DNA of 64,000 nt from Salegentibacter sp. 24 (lineage in GTDB: Bacteria; Bacteroidota; Bacteroidia; Flavobacteriales; Flavobacteriaceae): assembly GCF_004362395.1 (NCBI RefSeq), contig NZ_SNWE01000020.1:17736-81735 (forward strand), written 5' to 3'. Shown here piece after piece: positions 40,183 to 51,294 of the stretch. The notes under the pieces were generated by a model. That model did not search any database and was not told where the DNA came from. It saw nothing but the letters and a program-made list of their open reading frames with translations. The position numbers were made by a program, and so were the translations under genes. Position 1 is the first letter of the stretch. Each line of letters begins with the position of its first letter.

Positions 40183-43100
40183 CTATGCTTTTGGCGTTTC
40201 TACTTTTCGTTTAACAGTCCGGCCTTCTTTAATAAGCAGGCTGATATCTTCTAAAATTAAATAAAGACAGGGAACAATAACCAGGATAATGGAAGTTGCA
40301 AAAACAATCCCGAAGCCTAATGAAATAGCCATGGGAATAAGATATTCTGCCTGGCTTGAAGTTTCCAGTATAATAGGAGTCAGCCCTCCAAAAGTAGTCA
40401 GCGTGGTAAGCATAATTGGCCGGAAACGACGGAGACCGGCTTCATGGATGGCCTGGTAGACTGAGGAACTTTCGCGTTGCTTATTAGCGAAATCTATCAT
40501 AATTAAAGAGTCATTTACCACCACGCCAGAGAGGGCAATTACTCCCATCAGGCTTACCACCGAAAGATCGTATCCAAGTAAAATATGTCCAATCACAGCT
40601 CCGACGATTCCAAAGGGAATGGCAGAAAGTACTATAAGAGGTTGCGTATAACTACTAAAGGCAATGGCCAGTAAGGCATATATGATTAACATCGCCATTG
40701 CAAAACCACCCCAAAGCGACTGGGTGGATTCCCTCATATCTGCCTGACCTCCTTCAAAACTCCAGGTCAGGCCCGGGTAATCCGCTCTGAGTTGAGGGAG
40801 AACCTGGTTTTGAACTGCTTCCAGCACCTGGCTAACGGTATTGGCAGGTTCTACATCCATTCCGACATTTACCACCCTGCGACCATCACGGCGGTTTATA
40901 CTGGTAAAAGCTTCCCGTTGTTCCACTTCTACCACGTCAAGCAGTGGAACTTCGACTCCTGAAGGGCTACGAACCAGGAAGTTTTCTAAATTATCGATAT
41001 CCTGTCTTTCTTCCAGCGGCAATTTCACCCGCACTTCAATTTCATTGGTGTTTCTTAATTGTCTCATCGCAAGGGCTCCGAAAAAGGCATTTCTTACCTG
41101 GCGGCCTATTTCATTGGAAGTAAACCCCAGGTTCCTTCCTTCTGGTAAAAGTTTAAAATCATACTGTACTTTTCCTTTGTTAAAATTGTCATTCAGATCC
41201 CGGGTATTATCAAAGGTTTTCATTTCCTCAAGGAATTTAGCACTCGCCTGTTCCAATACTTCAATATCGGTATGACTAAGGTCCACGCTAATATCCTGTT
41301 GATAACCTCCCGGGCCACGTTCTGCTTCGAAAGTTATTTGGTCCACTCCTGCAATGTCGCCAATATTATCACGCCATATCGCTATAAGTTCCTTGGCTGA
41401 CATCTCTCTTTCATCCGGGGGAAGCATGACAATTTCCACATCAATAAAGTTCTGACCACGCACGTTAGTTTTCACCCCTTCTGCTACTTTATAAAGATCC
41501 TTTTCTTCAAACATGCTCAGGGTAGATTCGGTTATTTCTTCTGCAACCCTGGCAGCCTGTTCAGGAGTCGTGCTTACAGGAAGTCTTACTCCTGCTTCGA
41601 TCTCATCAGCCGCAACTTCAGGCATCATGATCATTCCCATATGATCACTGTATCCATAACCTCCAATGATAAGCAGCAGCGCCATTGCTGCAGTCAGGGT
41701 AATGTACCGGTATTTAAGACATACATCAAGAACGGGACGGTAATATTTATCAATGATCCGGTTGTAGCCCTGAGCAAAAGATTCCTGCATTTTTTCAAGT
41801 CGAGCTGCCCATCCCTTTGTTTTTTTAGCTTTAAGATGACCAAGGTGGGAAGGCAATATAAATAATGCTTCCAATAAAGAAACTGCAAGAATGACAATAA
41901 CCACTGCGGGCAAAGGCCACCAGAATTTACCAGTTTCCCCTGGCATAAAAAGCAATGGTACAAAAGCTATGATGGTGGTAAGGATGCTAAAAACCACTGG
42001 CTTGGAAACATCTTTTGTCCCGGCAATAGCCGCATCAATTGCACTTAATCCTTTTTGCCTGTATTGGTGAACATTCTCTCCTACCACAATAGCATCATCC
42101 ACAACAATACCCAGCACCACCAGGAAACCGAACATCGAGATCATATTAATACTAAGTCCGAAAAGGGGCAGGAAGATAATCCCTCCGATAAAAGAAATGG
42201 CCATTCCCATCATCACCCAGAAAGCCAGCCTGTACTCCAGGAACAAAGCCAGGATCACCAATACGATCACAATGGCCATAATTCCATTTTCGGTGAGCAG
42301 GGATAGGCGCTCCCTGTAATCTTCAGCAGTATTGCTATCGATGCGAAATTTTACTCCCGGGGGTAACTGGAAATCCTCGATGATCTCCAGTACGGTTTCT
42401 TCAATTTCGAGCGGAGACTGATTTCCAATACGAAAAATACTAAGGTCTACGGAAGGTTTTTGGTTAAATTGACCGTGAAACCCTGTTTCCTCAAATCCGT
42501 CGGTAATCATTGCGATATCCTTAAGGAGGACCCTTGCCCCTGAAGAAGAGGAAACAATTGTAATATTCCCGAATTCTTCTGCCCATTGCTTGCGTTCCTT
42601 CATTCGAAGTAAAATTTCTCCGGAATGTGTTTCAACTGCACCCGCAGGTACGTCCTCACTGGACTCAGCTATGATATTGGCTACCTGCCCAAGCGTTAGG
42701 TTATATTGCCTTAAGTTATGCCTGGGGATCTCAATATGGGTCACATAATCAGGTACATTGCCTATCTCTACCTGCGTAATTTGTGGATTGCTCAATAGGC
42801 GGTTTCGAAGCCGTTCCGCTAGAATCCTTAGCGTCCAGATGTCTGATTCGCCATAAATGGCAATTTCCATCACATTGCGCTGGCGGGACTGAAGGTTTAC
42901 CTGTGGCCGTTCAATATCGTCGGGAAAGGTCTGAATTCGACGCACTCCCTGATCTATATCCTGAAAAGCCTGCATCCGGTTGGTACCGGCTACCAGTTCA
43001 ATAAGAATATTACCGGAGCCTTCATTGGCAGTAGAAGTAATCTCTTTAATTCCTTGAATTCCTCGAATGGCTTCCTCTACCGGGAGTAAAATTCCCTGTT

Positions 43101-43311
43101 CCACCTCAGCAGGGGCAGCCCCGGGATATGCCACATTCACTTCGACATAATCCAGCTGGAATTGTGGAAAGACTTCCTTCTGAATATTGAACATCGTCCA
43201 AATTCCACCACCTATTAGGATGATCATAAGCAGATTGGCGGCAATAGAATTCCTGGCCATAAATGCTATAGCGCCTTCCTTTCTTACTTTTTTATCTTTC
43301 CCTTTGCCCAT
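40183..43311 (-). CDS. RND efflux permease, AcrB/HAE-1-like
   Basis: A 1042-aa inner-membrane pump: TM1 (about 20-38), periplasmic domains, TM2-6 (about 335-480), second periplasmic part, TM7-12 (about 870-1030). The TM4 motif [20 protein letters not shown] has the proton-relay Asp pair. [20 protein letters not shown] at the start and the absence of metal-RND features favour the hydrophobe/amphiphile class. It is the last gene of an adaptor/pump/outer-membrane operon (order OMF, MFP, RND). Substrate is unknown. Confidence 0.93.
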   Translation of the reverse strand: MGKGKDKKVRKEGAIAFMARNSIAANLLMIILIGGGIWTMFNIQKEVFPQFQLDYVEVNVAYPGAAPAEVEQGILLPVEEAIRGIQGIKEITSTANEGSGNILIELVAGTNRMQAFQDIDQGVRRIQTFPDDIERPQVNLQSRQRNVMEIAIYGESDIWTLRILAERLRNRLLSNPQITQVEIGNVPDYVTHIEIPRHNLRQYNLTLGQVANIIAESSEDVPAGAVETHSGEILLRMKERKQWAEEFGNITIVSSSSGARVLLKDIAMITDGFEETGFHGQFNQKPSVDLSIFRIGNQSPLEIEETVLEIIEDFQLPPGVKFRIDSNTAEDYRERLSLLTENGIMAIVIVLVILALFLEYRLAFWVMMGMAISFIGGIIFLPLFGLSINMISMFGFLVVLGIVVDDAIVVGENVHQYRQKGLSAIDAAIAGTKDVSKPVVFSILTTIIAFVPLLFMPGETGKFWWPLPAVVIVILAVSLLEALFILPSHLGHLKAKKTKGWAARLEKMQESFAQGYNRIIDKYYRPVLDVCLKYRYITLTAAMALLLIIGGYGYSDHMGMIMMPEVAADEIEAGVRLPVSTTPEQAARVAEEITESTLSMFEEKDLYKVAEGVKTNVRGQNFIDVEIVMLPPDEREMSAKELIAIWRDNIGDIAGVDQITFEAERGPGGYQQDISVDLSHTDIEVLEQASAKFLEEMKTFDNTRDLNDNFNKGKVQYDFKLLPEGRNLGFTSNEIGRQVRNAFFGALAMRQLRNTNEIEVRVKLPLEERQDIDNLENFLVRSPSGVEVPLLDVVEVEQREAFTSINRRDGRRVVNVGMDVEPANTVSQVLEAVQNQVLPQLRADYPGLTWSFEGGQADMRESTQSLWGGFAMAMLIIYALLAIAFSSYTQPLIVLSAIPFGIVGAVIGHILLGYDLSVVSLMGVIALSGVVVNDSLIMIDFANKQRESSSVYQAIHEAGLRRFRPIMLTTLTTFGGLTPIILETSSQAEYLIPMAISLGFGIVFATSIILVIVPCLYLILEDISLLIKEGRTVKRKVETPKA

Positions 43312-43316
43312 AACTG

Positions 43317-44528
43317 TTACTGCTCTAGGTTTTTCTGCTGCTCGGCATTGTTTCCAGGGGTTGATTCGGATGCTTCGGTCCTAAGTTTGACCCCCTCGGA
43401 AACCACACTTAGATTTGTGGTAACCACTTCCTCTCCCTGGCTGAGCCCATGACTTATGTAAGCATATTTAGAATCTGTAAGAATGACCTCTACCTCTCTA
43501 ATGGATAATTCCCCATCCTGGTTGACCCATACCGTCTGGTTTGTTCTCAAATAATCGCGGTTTAAACGAACTACCTCTTCGATTTCCCGACCCTGGACAG
43601 CTGCCTTGACAAAACCGCCTATAATGAGTTCTCGCTGGGTATTGGTCGTATCTTCTCTGGCCAAGGGATCCTCAACGCTAACGAGGACTCGGGCAAGACG
43701 GGTCTGATCGTCAAGAGCCCCTATCTGTTGATCCAGATAACCTACACGAGAAATTCCCTCCGGCCAACCGGTATCTCGTATCTCTACTGTTGATCCTTTT
43801 TTCTCTTCAGATTTAGGAAAAGATAACCATTGTAGTTTATCCACCGGAACGCTAAGGATGATCCAATACTTTTCGCTGCCTACCAATCGGCCCAGAACCT
43901 CACCCGGGCTAACCTGTGATCCCACCGTTACGTTCTGGCTCAAAATATGAGCATCAAAAGGAGCTTTAATCGTTGCCCGTGATAATTCCAGTTCGGCCTG
44001 TGCTACGGCCGCATTGGCTGCCTTTACCTGTGCTTTTATAGCATTTAACTGAGGTGTTCTAAGAACCAGGGCTCTTTGATTTTCAGAAAGAGAATCCACT
44101 CCTGCAAGTTCCAAATCCTGCTCCGCCACTTCCTGTCGTCCCATTTCCATTTTTAGGTTGGTTTGGGCCTGGAGTAAATCACTTTTTCTTAATTCCAAAG
44201 TATTTCGGAAATCTGAGGGATCAATCCGTAAGAGTACAGTTCCCTTTTGAACAAAGCCTCCGGGAACAAATTCATCTGACCTGTATATAATCTGACCACT
44301 CACCTGCGAACTTAACATCACATCTTCTACCGGCCGTACCATGCCGGTAGCCTGAATAACGGGTTGAAAATCTCCCTCTTCTGCTTCCACTACATCTATC
44401 AGCATTGGTGTTTGCTTTGTGGCACCTTCAGAACTTGCAGTAGGTTCAGTTGAAAAAATGAGAAAAGTAACAACTACCGCAAGGAGCAGGATGCCCAAAC
44501 AGATGATCAATATTTTTTTAGTGCTCAT
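43317..44528 (-). CDS. RND periplasmic adaptor (AcrA-like membrane fusion protein)
   Basis: A 403-aa adaptor with one N-terminal membrane anchor (about 5-26, [19 protein letters not shown]), lipoyl-type halves ([20 protein letters not shown] and [11 protein letters not shown]) joined by a coiled hairpin (about 110-190), a beta barrel and a C-terminal membrane-proximal domain. The longer frame to 44642 overlaps the OMF gene by about 98 bp and adds 38 residues without character; the ATG at 44528 is preferred. It lies 5 bp upstream of the pump gene. Confidence 0.92.
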   Translation of the reverse strand: MSTKKILIICLGILLLAVVVTFLIFSTEPTASSEGATKQTPMLIDVVEAEEGDFQPVIQATGMVRPVEDVMLSSQVSGQIIYRSDEFVPGGFVQKGTVLLRIDPSDFRNTLELRKSDLLQAQTNLKMEMGRQEVAEQDLELAGVDSLSENQRALVLRTPQLNAIKAQVKAANAAVAQAELELSRATIKAPFDAHILSQNVTVGSQVSPGEVLGRLVGSEKYWIILSVPVDKLQWLSFPKSEEKKGSTVEIRDTGWPEGISRVGYLDQQIGALDDQTRLARVLVSVEDPLAREDTTNTQRELIIGGFVKAAVQGREIEEVVRLNRDYLRTNQTVWVNQDGELSIREVEVILTDSKYAYISHGLSQGEEVVTTNLSVVSEGVKLRTEASESTPGNNAEQQKNLEQ

Positions 44529-44544
44529 ATAAGCTTTCTCTTTA

Positions 44545-46017
44545 TTAGAATTCCTGGGAATCAATTCGTTCTGGTTCAAACCCACCTGCCAATGCGCGAT
44601 ATAAAGTGATCCTGTACTCAAGAAGGGTTTGCCGGGCTTCAAGAATATCCCTTTGTAGCTGTTGTTCCTGATCCAAAGAAAGCAGCACGTCCAGGTATTC
44701 AGTAAGTCCGTTAAGATATTCTACTCTTAATTGTTTATTTGTTTTTTGTACAAGCTGCAGTCGCCGCTCCAGCACCTCTATTCTTTCCTTTTGTTTTTGT
44801 TCCTGTATTAGTGCATTTTCAACTTCTCTAAAGGCATCTAATACCGTTTGTCCATATAAATAAAGCTGCTGGTTCTTTAGAGCTTCCGTGCGATCAACCT
44901 CAGCACGAAGCCGTCCACCGTACAACAGGGGAGCAACCAAATTACCAGCCAGGGTATACGCCCAGTTCTGGAAAAGATTTCCATAATTATTTGCCCTGGA
45001 CTGAGCACTCAAATCAAAGGATAGCCGCGGATATTTGCTTCTTATGGCCTGGGCCATTTCCCGGTCAGAAGCCAAAACTAAATGGTATGCCTGCTTGACA
45101 TCGGGACGTCGTCTTATAAGTTCTAATGGAAGCCCCGTTTGGGGAAGAGGGGGTAATTCAGGCAGCCCATTTTCCGGTATTTTATATTGATTTTGAGGTG
45201 GACGACCCAAAAGCACAGCCAACTGGTTTTTTAGCAGGGCCAGTTGAGTTTCATAAAATATCTTCTGGTTCCGGGTACTTTCCAGTAATTGTTGCTGGCG
45301 CAGGATATCTACTGCCCTTATTTGCCCACCTGTAAATCTTGCCAGAAAAAGTCGTATGATATTTTCATTGGTTTCAATTTGCCTATTTGTTAATTCCAAT
45401 TGTTTTTTCAAGGTGAGCAGTTGAAACCAGGTTGCACCTATTTCTGCTGAAAGGGTCATAGCCGCAGCCTGATAATCATAAAAGGATGCCTGTGCTCTAA
45501 ATTTTTCCGCCTGAATTCCAGCGCGAATCCTTCCCCACAGGTCAATCTCATATCCGGCAGCAAGTCCTGCCTGAAAGTTTTCACCTCCTACAAAATCGGG
45601 TTCCGGACGACTTATTCCACTGCGGGCAGTAAATTCAATATCGGGCCATAAAAATGATTTTTCTCTTCTCACAATGGCCTGGACTGCCATAAACTGCTGC
45701 CAGGTCGCGGAAAGATTGAGATTTTCTGAAAGAGCGCTGTCAATAAGCTTATTTAGAACAGGATCATCAAATGAAGTCCACCATTTTTCCGGAATGACTT
45801 CTGTCCCGGTATAAGAAAACTCCTGAGCTTCTTCAATGGGGGCTTCTATATTTTCAAGTTTTGGGGAGCAGCTTAACGTACAAAGGCATATCAGTGGTAG
45901 CCATATACCAAATGGCAGCTTTACAGCGGATAAACCGGCTTTAGTCTGAAATAGTTTATGAGGTAAAATAATATCAACTTCAATAGAAACTCCTGCTACT
46001 ATGATGCGTAATTGCAT
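44545..46017 (-). CDS. Outer-membrane efflux lipoprotein, NodT/OprM family
   Basis: A 490-aa protein with an unusually long leader: about 30 residues precede the lipobox LICLCTLSC (lipid Cys near 50). After it, the OMF pattern EKWWTSFDDPVLNKLIDSAL and two repeats of long helices with LPLELIRRRPDVKQAYHLVL, typical of NodT. It is the first gene of the operon and 16 bp ahead of the adaptor start. No internal ATG precedes the lipobox, so the long leader may mean a non-ATG true start. Confidence 0.9.
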   Translation of the reverse strand: MQLRIIVAGVSIEVDIILPHKLFQTKAGLSAVKLPFGIWLPLICLCTLSCSPKLENIEAPIEEAQEFSYTGTEVIPEKWWTSFDDPVLNKLIDSALSENLNLSATWQQFMAVQAIVRREKSFLWPDIEFTARSGISRPEPDFVGGENFQAGLAAGYEIDLWGRIRAGIQAEKFRAQASFYDYQAAAMTLSAEIGATWFQLLTLKKQLELTNRQIETNENIIRLFLARFTGGQIRAVDILRQQQLLESTRNQKIFYETQLALLKNQLAVLLGRPPQNQYKIPENGLPELPPLPQTGLPLELIRRRPDVKQAYHLVLASDREMAQAIRSKYPRLSFDLSAQSRANNYGNLFQNWAYTLAGNLVAPLLYGGRLRAEVDRTEALKNQQLYLYGQTVLDAFREVENALIQEQKQKERIEVLERRLQLVQKTNKQLRVEYLNGLTEYLDVLLSLDQEQQLQRDILEARQTLLEYRITLYRALAGGFEPERIDSQEF

Positions 46018-46361
46018 CTATGGCTGCTTCCGTTTCAGGTTCCTAATTCTTTATACATAGCATCTTGTAAGTTACTATTTTTTTGGAAGTTGACAACAGC
46101 TGCTTTATTTTAGAGAAAAAAGATTATTTAACTGTTGAAAAAACCTTTGTTTTTTGCCTTTTCTCTTAGCTCATCATGGGTTTAGATGAGGCTTATTTAA
46201 AGTCATAAAGAATTCAACCTCAATGGCTCTTTTTGAACAAAATGAAACGATATTTGTTACTAGTTTACTTATTCATTTTATCTTACCCTTGTTATAGATA
46301 TTTAAAATACCTATTTTAATAGTTTCTGAATCAATAGCTCACAATTAGTAAATTCGATTTA
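46018..46361. other. Gene-free stretch between efflux operon and BLUF gene
   Basis: AT-rich, with the divergent upstream regions of both flanking genes. No ORF with coding character, hairpin or repeat was recognised. Confidence 0.5.
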
Positions 46362-46769
46362 ATGAGGCATGCCATATGTTATATAAGTAATAAGGAAGAA
46401 TCCCTAAGCTTTTCACTAGTACTTGAATTATTGGAATTCTCTCGCGAACAAAATTCAATACACGACATAAAAGGGGTTTTACTTTATTCTGAAGGAAATT
46501 TTTTCCAAATTTTAGAAGGTGATAAAAAAACAGTATTAGCATTGTTTGAAAAAATAAAAAATGACCCGCGTCATTATGGAATTATTCAGATAATTGGTCA
46601 AGACATAGAACAAGGTGCTATTGATGGCTTCAAGGTGGACGTAATTAAAGATGAGGAAAAAGTCACCCATGAATTACCTCCTGAATATACCGAGGCTTTA
46701 GTGGGTATACCACCTCAGACTAAAAGTTCCATGGAAAATATGCTCAGGACTTTTATCGCTACTCGTTAA
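46362..46769 (+). CDS. BLUF-domain blue-light photoreceptor
   Basis: A 135-aa single-domain flavin photoreceptor. Key positions are present: Tyr in ICYISN (about 7), Asn in REQNSIHDIKGVLLY (about 31), Gln in GNFFQILEG (about 49) and the DPRHYG turn (about 68-73). BLUF proteins bind FAD non-covalently and change hydrogen bonding on illumination. There is no fused output domain, so it acts through a partner protein. It stands alone, transcribed from its own promoter; neighbours give no hint of the partner. Confidence 0.92.
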   Translation: MRHAICYISNKEESLSFSLVLELLEFSREQNSIHDIKGVLLYSEGNFFQILEGDKKTVLALFEKIKNDPRHYGIIQIIGQDIEQGAIDGFKVDVIKDEEKVTHELPPEYTEALVGIPPQTKSSMENMLRTFIATR

Positions 46770-46946
46770 TCCTTACTAAAGGCATGAACTTCGTATTCTT
46801 TTCCTTGAAGGTCAAGTCGCCTTTGATCAAAATTGAGAAGGTTCGCAGTCTTGTATTTTAATATTCTCCTGTAGCACTTAAATTTCAGCTTCCTTAATGG
46901 AAGTCAACAGTGAAATGAGAATGTTTTTATCCTACTCCCCTTTTTG

Positions 46947-47651
46947 CTAAATTTCATAACTTCCTTCTAAGCTTTCTTTAAGTTTCTGTGCCATCGGAGT
47001 AAAGGAAGTATAGCAAACACCACCAGAAATGATACCGCCAATAAAAGGAATAGCTTTACTTATACCTTGAGAAAGGATTTTCTTTGTAAGCTTTAAGCCA
47101 ACCCACCTGGCTATATTCTGCTTTAGTACGTAAAACGTTGTTTCATTTAATGTTATCTGAGGTACCCTCGAAAGAGTTTCAGCATTCAAGGCTTGTGAGA
47201 CATTGACAACCGCTTGGTTTGAGTCTTTGACCCCATACATAACTCCTATAAATAAAGTGAGGTGAGAAACCAGGTCCTTATCACCCCGTAACTGTGGATA
47301 GCCGTATAAATATGCCAATTTTTGCGCTAAGACAATCACATGGTAGTAATATTGTGTTAAATCTGCTGGTATTGTCGCAAGCATAGCAAGGCCTCCTGGC
47401 ATTCCTGATAATGTGGATATACCTGTAACTTTTAATGTATGACTTTTTATAATGTTTTTTGCAATCTTTTCACGTACCTCACTCGATATTCCCGCATGTC
47501 TTACTGAAGTAGTCATAGCTTTTTCAATCTGACCAATAGTACAATAGCCCCTGAGATTCCTCTCCAAAAAATCAAGCCGGTTAATCCTTGCGCCTGGAAT
47601 TTCCAAGGACTTCTCTAAAATTTTATAATAGGCTTTATTGACGTCTTTCAT
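46947..47651 (-). CDS. EcsC-like protein
   Basis: A 234-aa protein with helical segments and a hydrophobic Gly-rich stretch (STLSGMPGGLAMLATIPADL, about 78-98), followed by YYYHVIVLAQKLAYLYGYP and, near the C-terminus, KAIPFIGGIISGGVCY. The 'IPADL' segment with flanking Gly-rich helix and the final 'PFIGG..GG' motif are typical of EcsC family proteins. The function of the family is poorly known. It is transcribed alone, convergent with the BLUF gene. Confidence 0.7.
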   Translation of the reverse strand: MKDVNKAYYKILEKSLEIPGARINRLDFLERNLRGYCTIGQIEKAMTTSVRHAGISSEVREKIAKNIIKSHTLKVTGISTLSGMPGGLAMLATIPADLTQYYYHVIVLAQKLAYLYGYPQLRGDKDLVSHLTLFIGVMYGVKDSNQAVVNVSQALNAETLSRVPQITLNETTFYVLKQNIARWVGLKLTKKILSQGISKAIPFIGGIISGGVCYTSFTPMAQKLKESLEGSYEI

Positions 47652-47770
47652 ATATTGTTTTTTAAAATAAACTGGAACTAAGAAACAGTTCTCTAACCCA
47701 TAGGTTAGCTACATCCTCAAGCTATGCATGGTCGATAGAAAATATTCCTTTTCAAAAAAGATACATTAAA

Positions 47771-48013
47771 ATGTCTGGAAAAACTGAGGTAATTAAAAGC
47801 TTATGAATTGATTATGATAATTTAAGAAATTTTATACCTGTAGTCACAAAAGTGGCTCAGGTTAAAAAACTAATTGTAGAAAACCTACTGCAAATTCTTA
47901 TAGCTACCAGGCCGGATCCTGAAAAATTCAGATGGATAAAATTTTAAATATTAAAAAAAACCAATTTAAATCCTGAGGAATTAAAATATAGAAGAGAGAT
48001 TGGGAAGATTTAG
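47771..48013 (+). pseudogene. Possible decayed gene, function unknown
   Basis: One plus-strand frame opens with MSGKTEVIKSL, meets TGA, then continues IDYDNLRNFIPVVTKVAQVK and a further about 25 residues ending DPEKFRWIKF, then TAA, then ILKKTNLNPEELKYRREIGK and a final stop. The amino-acid text between stops looks protein-like (amphipathic, few rare residues). It may be a gene destroyed by point mutations, but chance cannot be excluded in AT-rich DNA. No family recognised. The rest of 47652-48101 holds nothing else. Confidence 0.25.
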
Positions 48014-48101
48014 ATAACAGTTGCTTTTTTTACCAAAAACAGGAAGGTTATCGCTCGTTAAGAAATACAAAGAAGCCTTTCTGGATAGATTTTGAGAAAA
48101 A

Positions 48102-48305
48102 TTAGTTATATTTTTCTTTTCTTCTTTTTAGTAAAAAATTACTGGTGAACTCGATTATAAAAAATAGCACCGCTAAGCTTATGCCCCCAAAAATGAAATA
48201 TCCATAATAAAGAAAATTAGGGATAAACAGACAAAGGAATACCATAAGGTAACAGATTCCCATTAATATGAGAACAAGATGACGCCAATATCGAATAATT
48301 ATCAT
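48102..48305 (-). CDS. Small two-TM membrane protein, 67 aa
   Basis: Two hydrophobic helices (about 9-30 and 33-57) with a basic C-terminal tail (LLKRRKEKYN). No family recognised. The distribution of charges fits an inner-membrane hairpin with a cytosolic tail. Single gene without operon context in a sparse region; the hydrophobic pattern over the full length supports it being real. Confidence 0.5.
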   Translation of the reverse strand: MIIIRYWRHLVLILMGICYLMVFLCLFIPNFLYYGYFIFGGISLAVLFFIIEFTSNFLLKRRKEKYN

Positions 48306-48749
48306 AACAAATATACTATTACCTCTCTTCTTACAATTATTATACCTTTCCAGTCTCAGCGATAAAATCTTATTTTTAGTAAAAAAAAGGACGGATTAGC
48401 TAATTAATTAAAAAAACATCATACAGGTCACCAATAGATCCCTTATTAAAAATCCCTTAGAATTCGAAACCTTATATGGTGAATAGATTTATCAATGCTT
48501 ATTTGACAAGCCAACCAGCTGCGGTCTGTTTTGTTTCTGCAATATTTCCCATAAGTTATTCAGTATATATTGACATTTAAAATTTCGGTGAAAATGCCAA
48601 ATAGGTCATTCCACATCCATCTACCAAAAAAACATCTATGTTCAACGCGTTCAAAGATTAAAAAACCAGAAAAAGCCAAGTATGAGTGAAATCATATTTC
48701 TTCTCCTTTTATAACTGTTCCTTTGAAGATACTTAAAAGAAATAAAAAA
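48306..48749. other. Gene-free stretch before the cupin gene
   Basis: AT-rich, no convincing ORF, hairpin or repeat. It carries the upstream regions of the flanking divergent genes. Confidence 0.5.
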
Positions 48750-49097
48750 ATGAAAAAAGCATCTTTAACCGAAAACATCACCTACAGCGAGAACCGACCA
48801 GCTGTGGAGGTCCTAATGGAAACGGAAACCAACAAAGAAATCCGAATAGTTTTTAAAACTGGTCAAGTCCTCAAAGAACATAAGACACCCTTCCCCATTG
48901 TCGTAGAAATATTTGAAGGGGCTATTGATTTTGGTATTAATGGTGAGAAACAATTATTGAATAAAGGAAGTTTAATTGCCCTGGAAGGAAATGTGCCACA
49001 CGATCTTAGCGCGAAAGAGGATAGCATTGTAAGATTAAGTCTCACCAAAGCTGATTCCGCTAAACGAGTAGAAGAGGTTGCAGAAAGTTCAAAATGA
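48750..49097 (+). CDS. Small cupin-domain protein
   Basis: A 115-aa single cupin: TGQVLKEHKTPFPIVVEIFE (motif 1 region; His and Glu metal-type positions) and NKGSLIALEGNVPHDLSAKE (motif 2, with His). The barrel fits a metal-binding cupin of unknown substrate; close relatives are often called cupins linked to stress or quinone metabolism. An in-frame TTG at 48723 would add nine residues; the ATG at 48750 is preferred. Stands alone. Confidence 0.82.
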   Translation: MKKASLTENITYSENRPAVEVLMETETNKEIRIVFKTGQVLKEHKTPFPIVVEIFEGAIDFGINGEKQLLNKGSLIALEGNVPHDLSAKEDSIVRLSLTKADSAKRVEEVAESSK

Positions 49098-49284
49098 ACA
49101 AAAACAATCACCCTTAACACGGGCATTAGATTCTTGCTAAAATGAGTAAAAGGTCCTGAAAAAATTTGGGCTATTACAATCCATTGAGGCATAAAAATAA
49201 CACCAAAGAATTCCATGGCCGACTTTGCCCTGGAATGAGGTGTACCGCTTCAATTACACAAAATAAAAGTTCTCAATCCTATAC

Positions 49285-50805
49285 TCATAGATCTTCCATT
49301 TTTTGAGCCATCCGACGAATCTCCTGATCGAGTTCCATTACCGAATCTTTGAAAATTTTAAATAATTCATCATTCTTCCAAAAATAAAGATCTGGGTCAT
49401 CTAATGAATTTAATATCCCTTGCATCCTTACAATAGGTGCTCGTACTAAATGGGATTGAGACCAAGAAATATCCTTTAAAATCTCATTTTTAGTTCTAAT
49501 TTCTTCGATCATGCTTTTCGTTTCTGTCACATCCAGAACTGCTCCAACTATTCTTTTTGGTTTACCGGAGGGAAAACGTAGAATAAAACATCTATCTGTA
49601 ACATAAATTTTTTCATTATTAATTAGAAACGCATAATCCTGCTTCCAAATTTGAACCTTTTTATTCTCCAAAGCTTCAAAAAAAGAAGTCTTAATTCTTT
49701 CCCTGTCATTTTCATGAATTTTACAAAACCATTGATCTAAACTGCCTTGATCGTTTTTCTTTCCGTATATCTTTTGAAAAGAAGCACTTCTTGTTACTTC
49801 ATTTTTTTGAACTTGCCAGTCATAGATCATCTCATTACTGGCTTTCATAGCTAGGGAGAATCTTTCATTAGCTACCTCTAATTCACTTTCTTTCTCTACC
49901 AGGTCACTAATATCGCTAACTCCTCCCACAATACGAATGGGTATGCCCTCCTTATCTCTTATTATATAACCTTTATCCTGTACAAATGCATACTCCCCAT
50001 TTAACTTTTTAAAGCGATATCGACAGGTTACAGCATTAGCTGTTTTATTATCGAGTTGTAATTTTAATGTAGTTGTAGCTTTTGTGAAATCCTCGGGATG
50101 AATTAATTTATTCCAAAATAAACCTTTATTAAATTTACTAGAGGAATAGCCCCAAATTTTGTTATTTCCCCTTTTAAAACGAATCACTTTTTTTTCTATT
50201 AAATCCCAGTCATATATAAGGATTTCAGAGGCAATTGCAGCTAATTCGAAACGCTTCTGAATATCCGTAGCTATTGTAGAAAGGCATTCTGATCTCTTTT
50301 GAAGCAATTTCTTATAATTATTACTGTGGAAATAATCTTTTAGGCGACTAAGAATAAAATTAAAAATGACCCTCTCCTCCTCCTGAAGCTTAGCTGGTGT
50401 CTTATCGGAATAAATAAGCAATGCGCCTTCAAGATTTTTACGCAAAAAAAGAGGAACTATGATTAAAAGATCCGCTTTACAATGATCAAAAAATTCGCTT
50501 AAAGCTGGGGTATCCAATTTTCGAAAATAGCCCGGTGAATCTTCGAATTTGTAATTTTCAAGTAAGCAGTTTATAACTCCTATTTGCCTCTTGCTGTAAC
50601 TCCTTGAAGCAGATAAATTACTGCAGATTTGATAATTAAACTTGGAAAATTGAACAAAGTCAATACATTGGTAACCTAATTCCTTTTCTAAAATTACAAA
50701 TATTTTTTTCCAGGAACCTAAATCATTTATAGATGTTTTGCTTAAATATTTTAAAAGCAGGAAACTTATCTCAGCGACTGTTTTTTGGGGCTGACACATA
50801 CACAC
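49285..50805 (-). CDS. GAF/PAS sensor protein with H-box but no ATPase domain
   Basis: A 506-aa soluble sensor: GAF-like domain (about 20-165), PAS1/PAC (about 185-300; FVQDKGYIIRDKEGIPIRIV), PAS2/PAC (about 312-432; YVTDRCFILRFPSGKPKRIV), then a HisKA-like helix WSQSHLVRAPIVRMQGIL with the conserved His (about 455). The protein ends about 50 residues later, MAQKMEDL, with no HATPase N or G boxes. The end looks like a natural stop, not a frameshift: no continuation in other frames was noticed downstream. It may be an adaptor that is phosphorylated or dimerises with another kinase. Confidence 0.85.
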   Translation of the reverse strand: MCMCQPQKTVAEISFLLLKYLSKTSINDLGSWKKIFVILEKELGYQCIDFVQFSKFNYQICSNLSASRSYSKRQIGVINCLLENYKFEDSPGYFRKLDTPALSEFFDHCKADLLIIVPLFLRKNLEGALLIYSDKTPAKLQEEERVIFNFILSRLKDYFHSNNYKKLLQKRSECLSTIATDIQKRFELAAIASEILIYDWDLIEKKVIRFKRGNNKIWGYSSSKFNKGLFWNKLIHPEDFTKATTTLKLQLDNKTANAVTCRYRFKKLNGEYAFVQDKGYIIRDKEGIPIRIVGGVSDISDLVEKESELEVANERFSLAMKASNEMIYDWQVQKNEVTRSASFQKIYGKKNDQGSLDQWFCKIHENDRERIKTSFFEALENKKVQIWKQDYAFLINNEKIYVTDRCFILRFPSGKPKRIVGAVLDVTETKSMIEEIRTKNEILKDISWSQSHLVRAPIVRMQGILNSLDDPDLYFWKNDELFKIFKDSVMELDQEIRRMAQKMEDL

Positions 50806-51294
50806 TATGCCGTAGCTTCAGCCAAGATTTTAAGTATCATTATTAAAAACATATATAACATAAAAACACTCCTTTGAAATTAAACATTTGTTAATATCAA
50901 CTAAGTACGAAAGTAATTATAAATTTGTTATCGGTTAATTTTTTAAAACGTATTTTTTACTTTTATCCAGCTTATTTGCCTTTAATCGATTTATCTTAAG
51001 AGATTATATTGTATTCATAATTCGCAGTCTTCGATGAAGGAACTAGCATTTATGACTAAAGGAATTGGAAAGTCATTGACAAGTAGGAAAATGGTATATT
51101 AACTGTCAAAAAATTAAGAGCTATCGGTTTGCATAAATTTCAAACACTGTTACCCATGTGGGTAAAGCCAATTCCTTTATCTACAAAGTTTTTCTTTGAT
51201 TCTATAAAATCAGATTTCACAAATATGAAGGCAAAACGAGTAATTGAGGTGCTTACTAAAAACCTCATTTAGTATAATAAGGATGCTTAACATA
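50806..51294. other. Gene-free stretch between PAS sensor and barrel gene
   Basis: AT-rich. A 38-codon ATG frame (51156-51272, plus strand, ending VIEVLTKNLI) is open upstream as a 62-codon stop-to-stop frame, but has no recognisable family. Nothing else was seen. Confidence 0.45.

Noticed and set aside
41694..41963. Antisense frames of 60-180 codons lying over the RND, giant adhesin and other large genes
   Set aside because: They lie opposite strongly supported genes and have no domain or context of their own.
51156..51272. A 38-codon ATG frame (62 codons stop to stop) in the gap before the barrel gene
   Set aside because: No family, no ribosome-site or promoter support, and chance frames of this size are common in AT-rich DNA.
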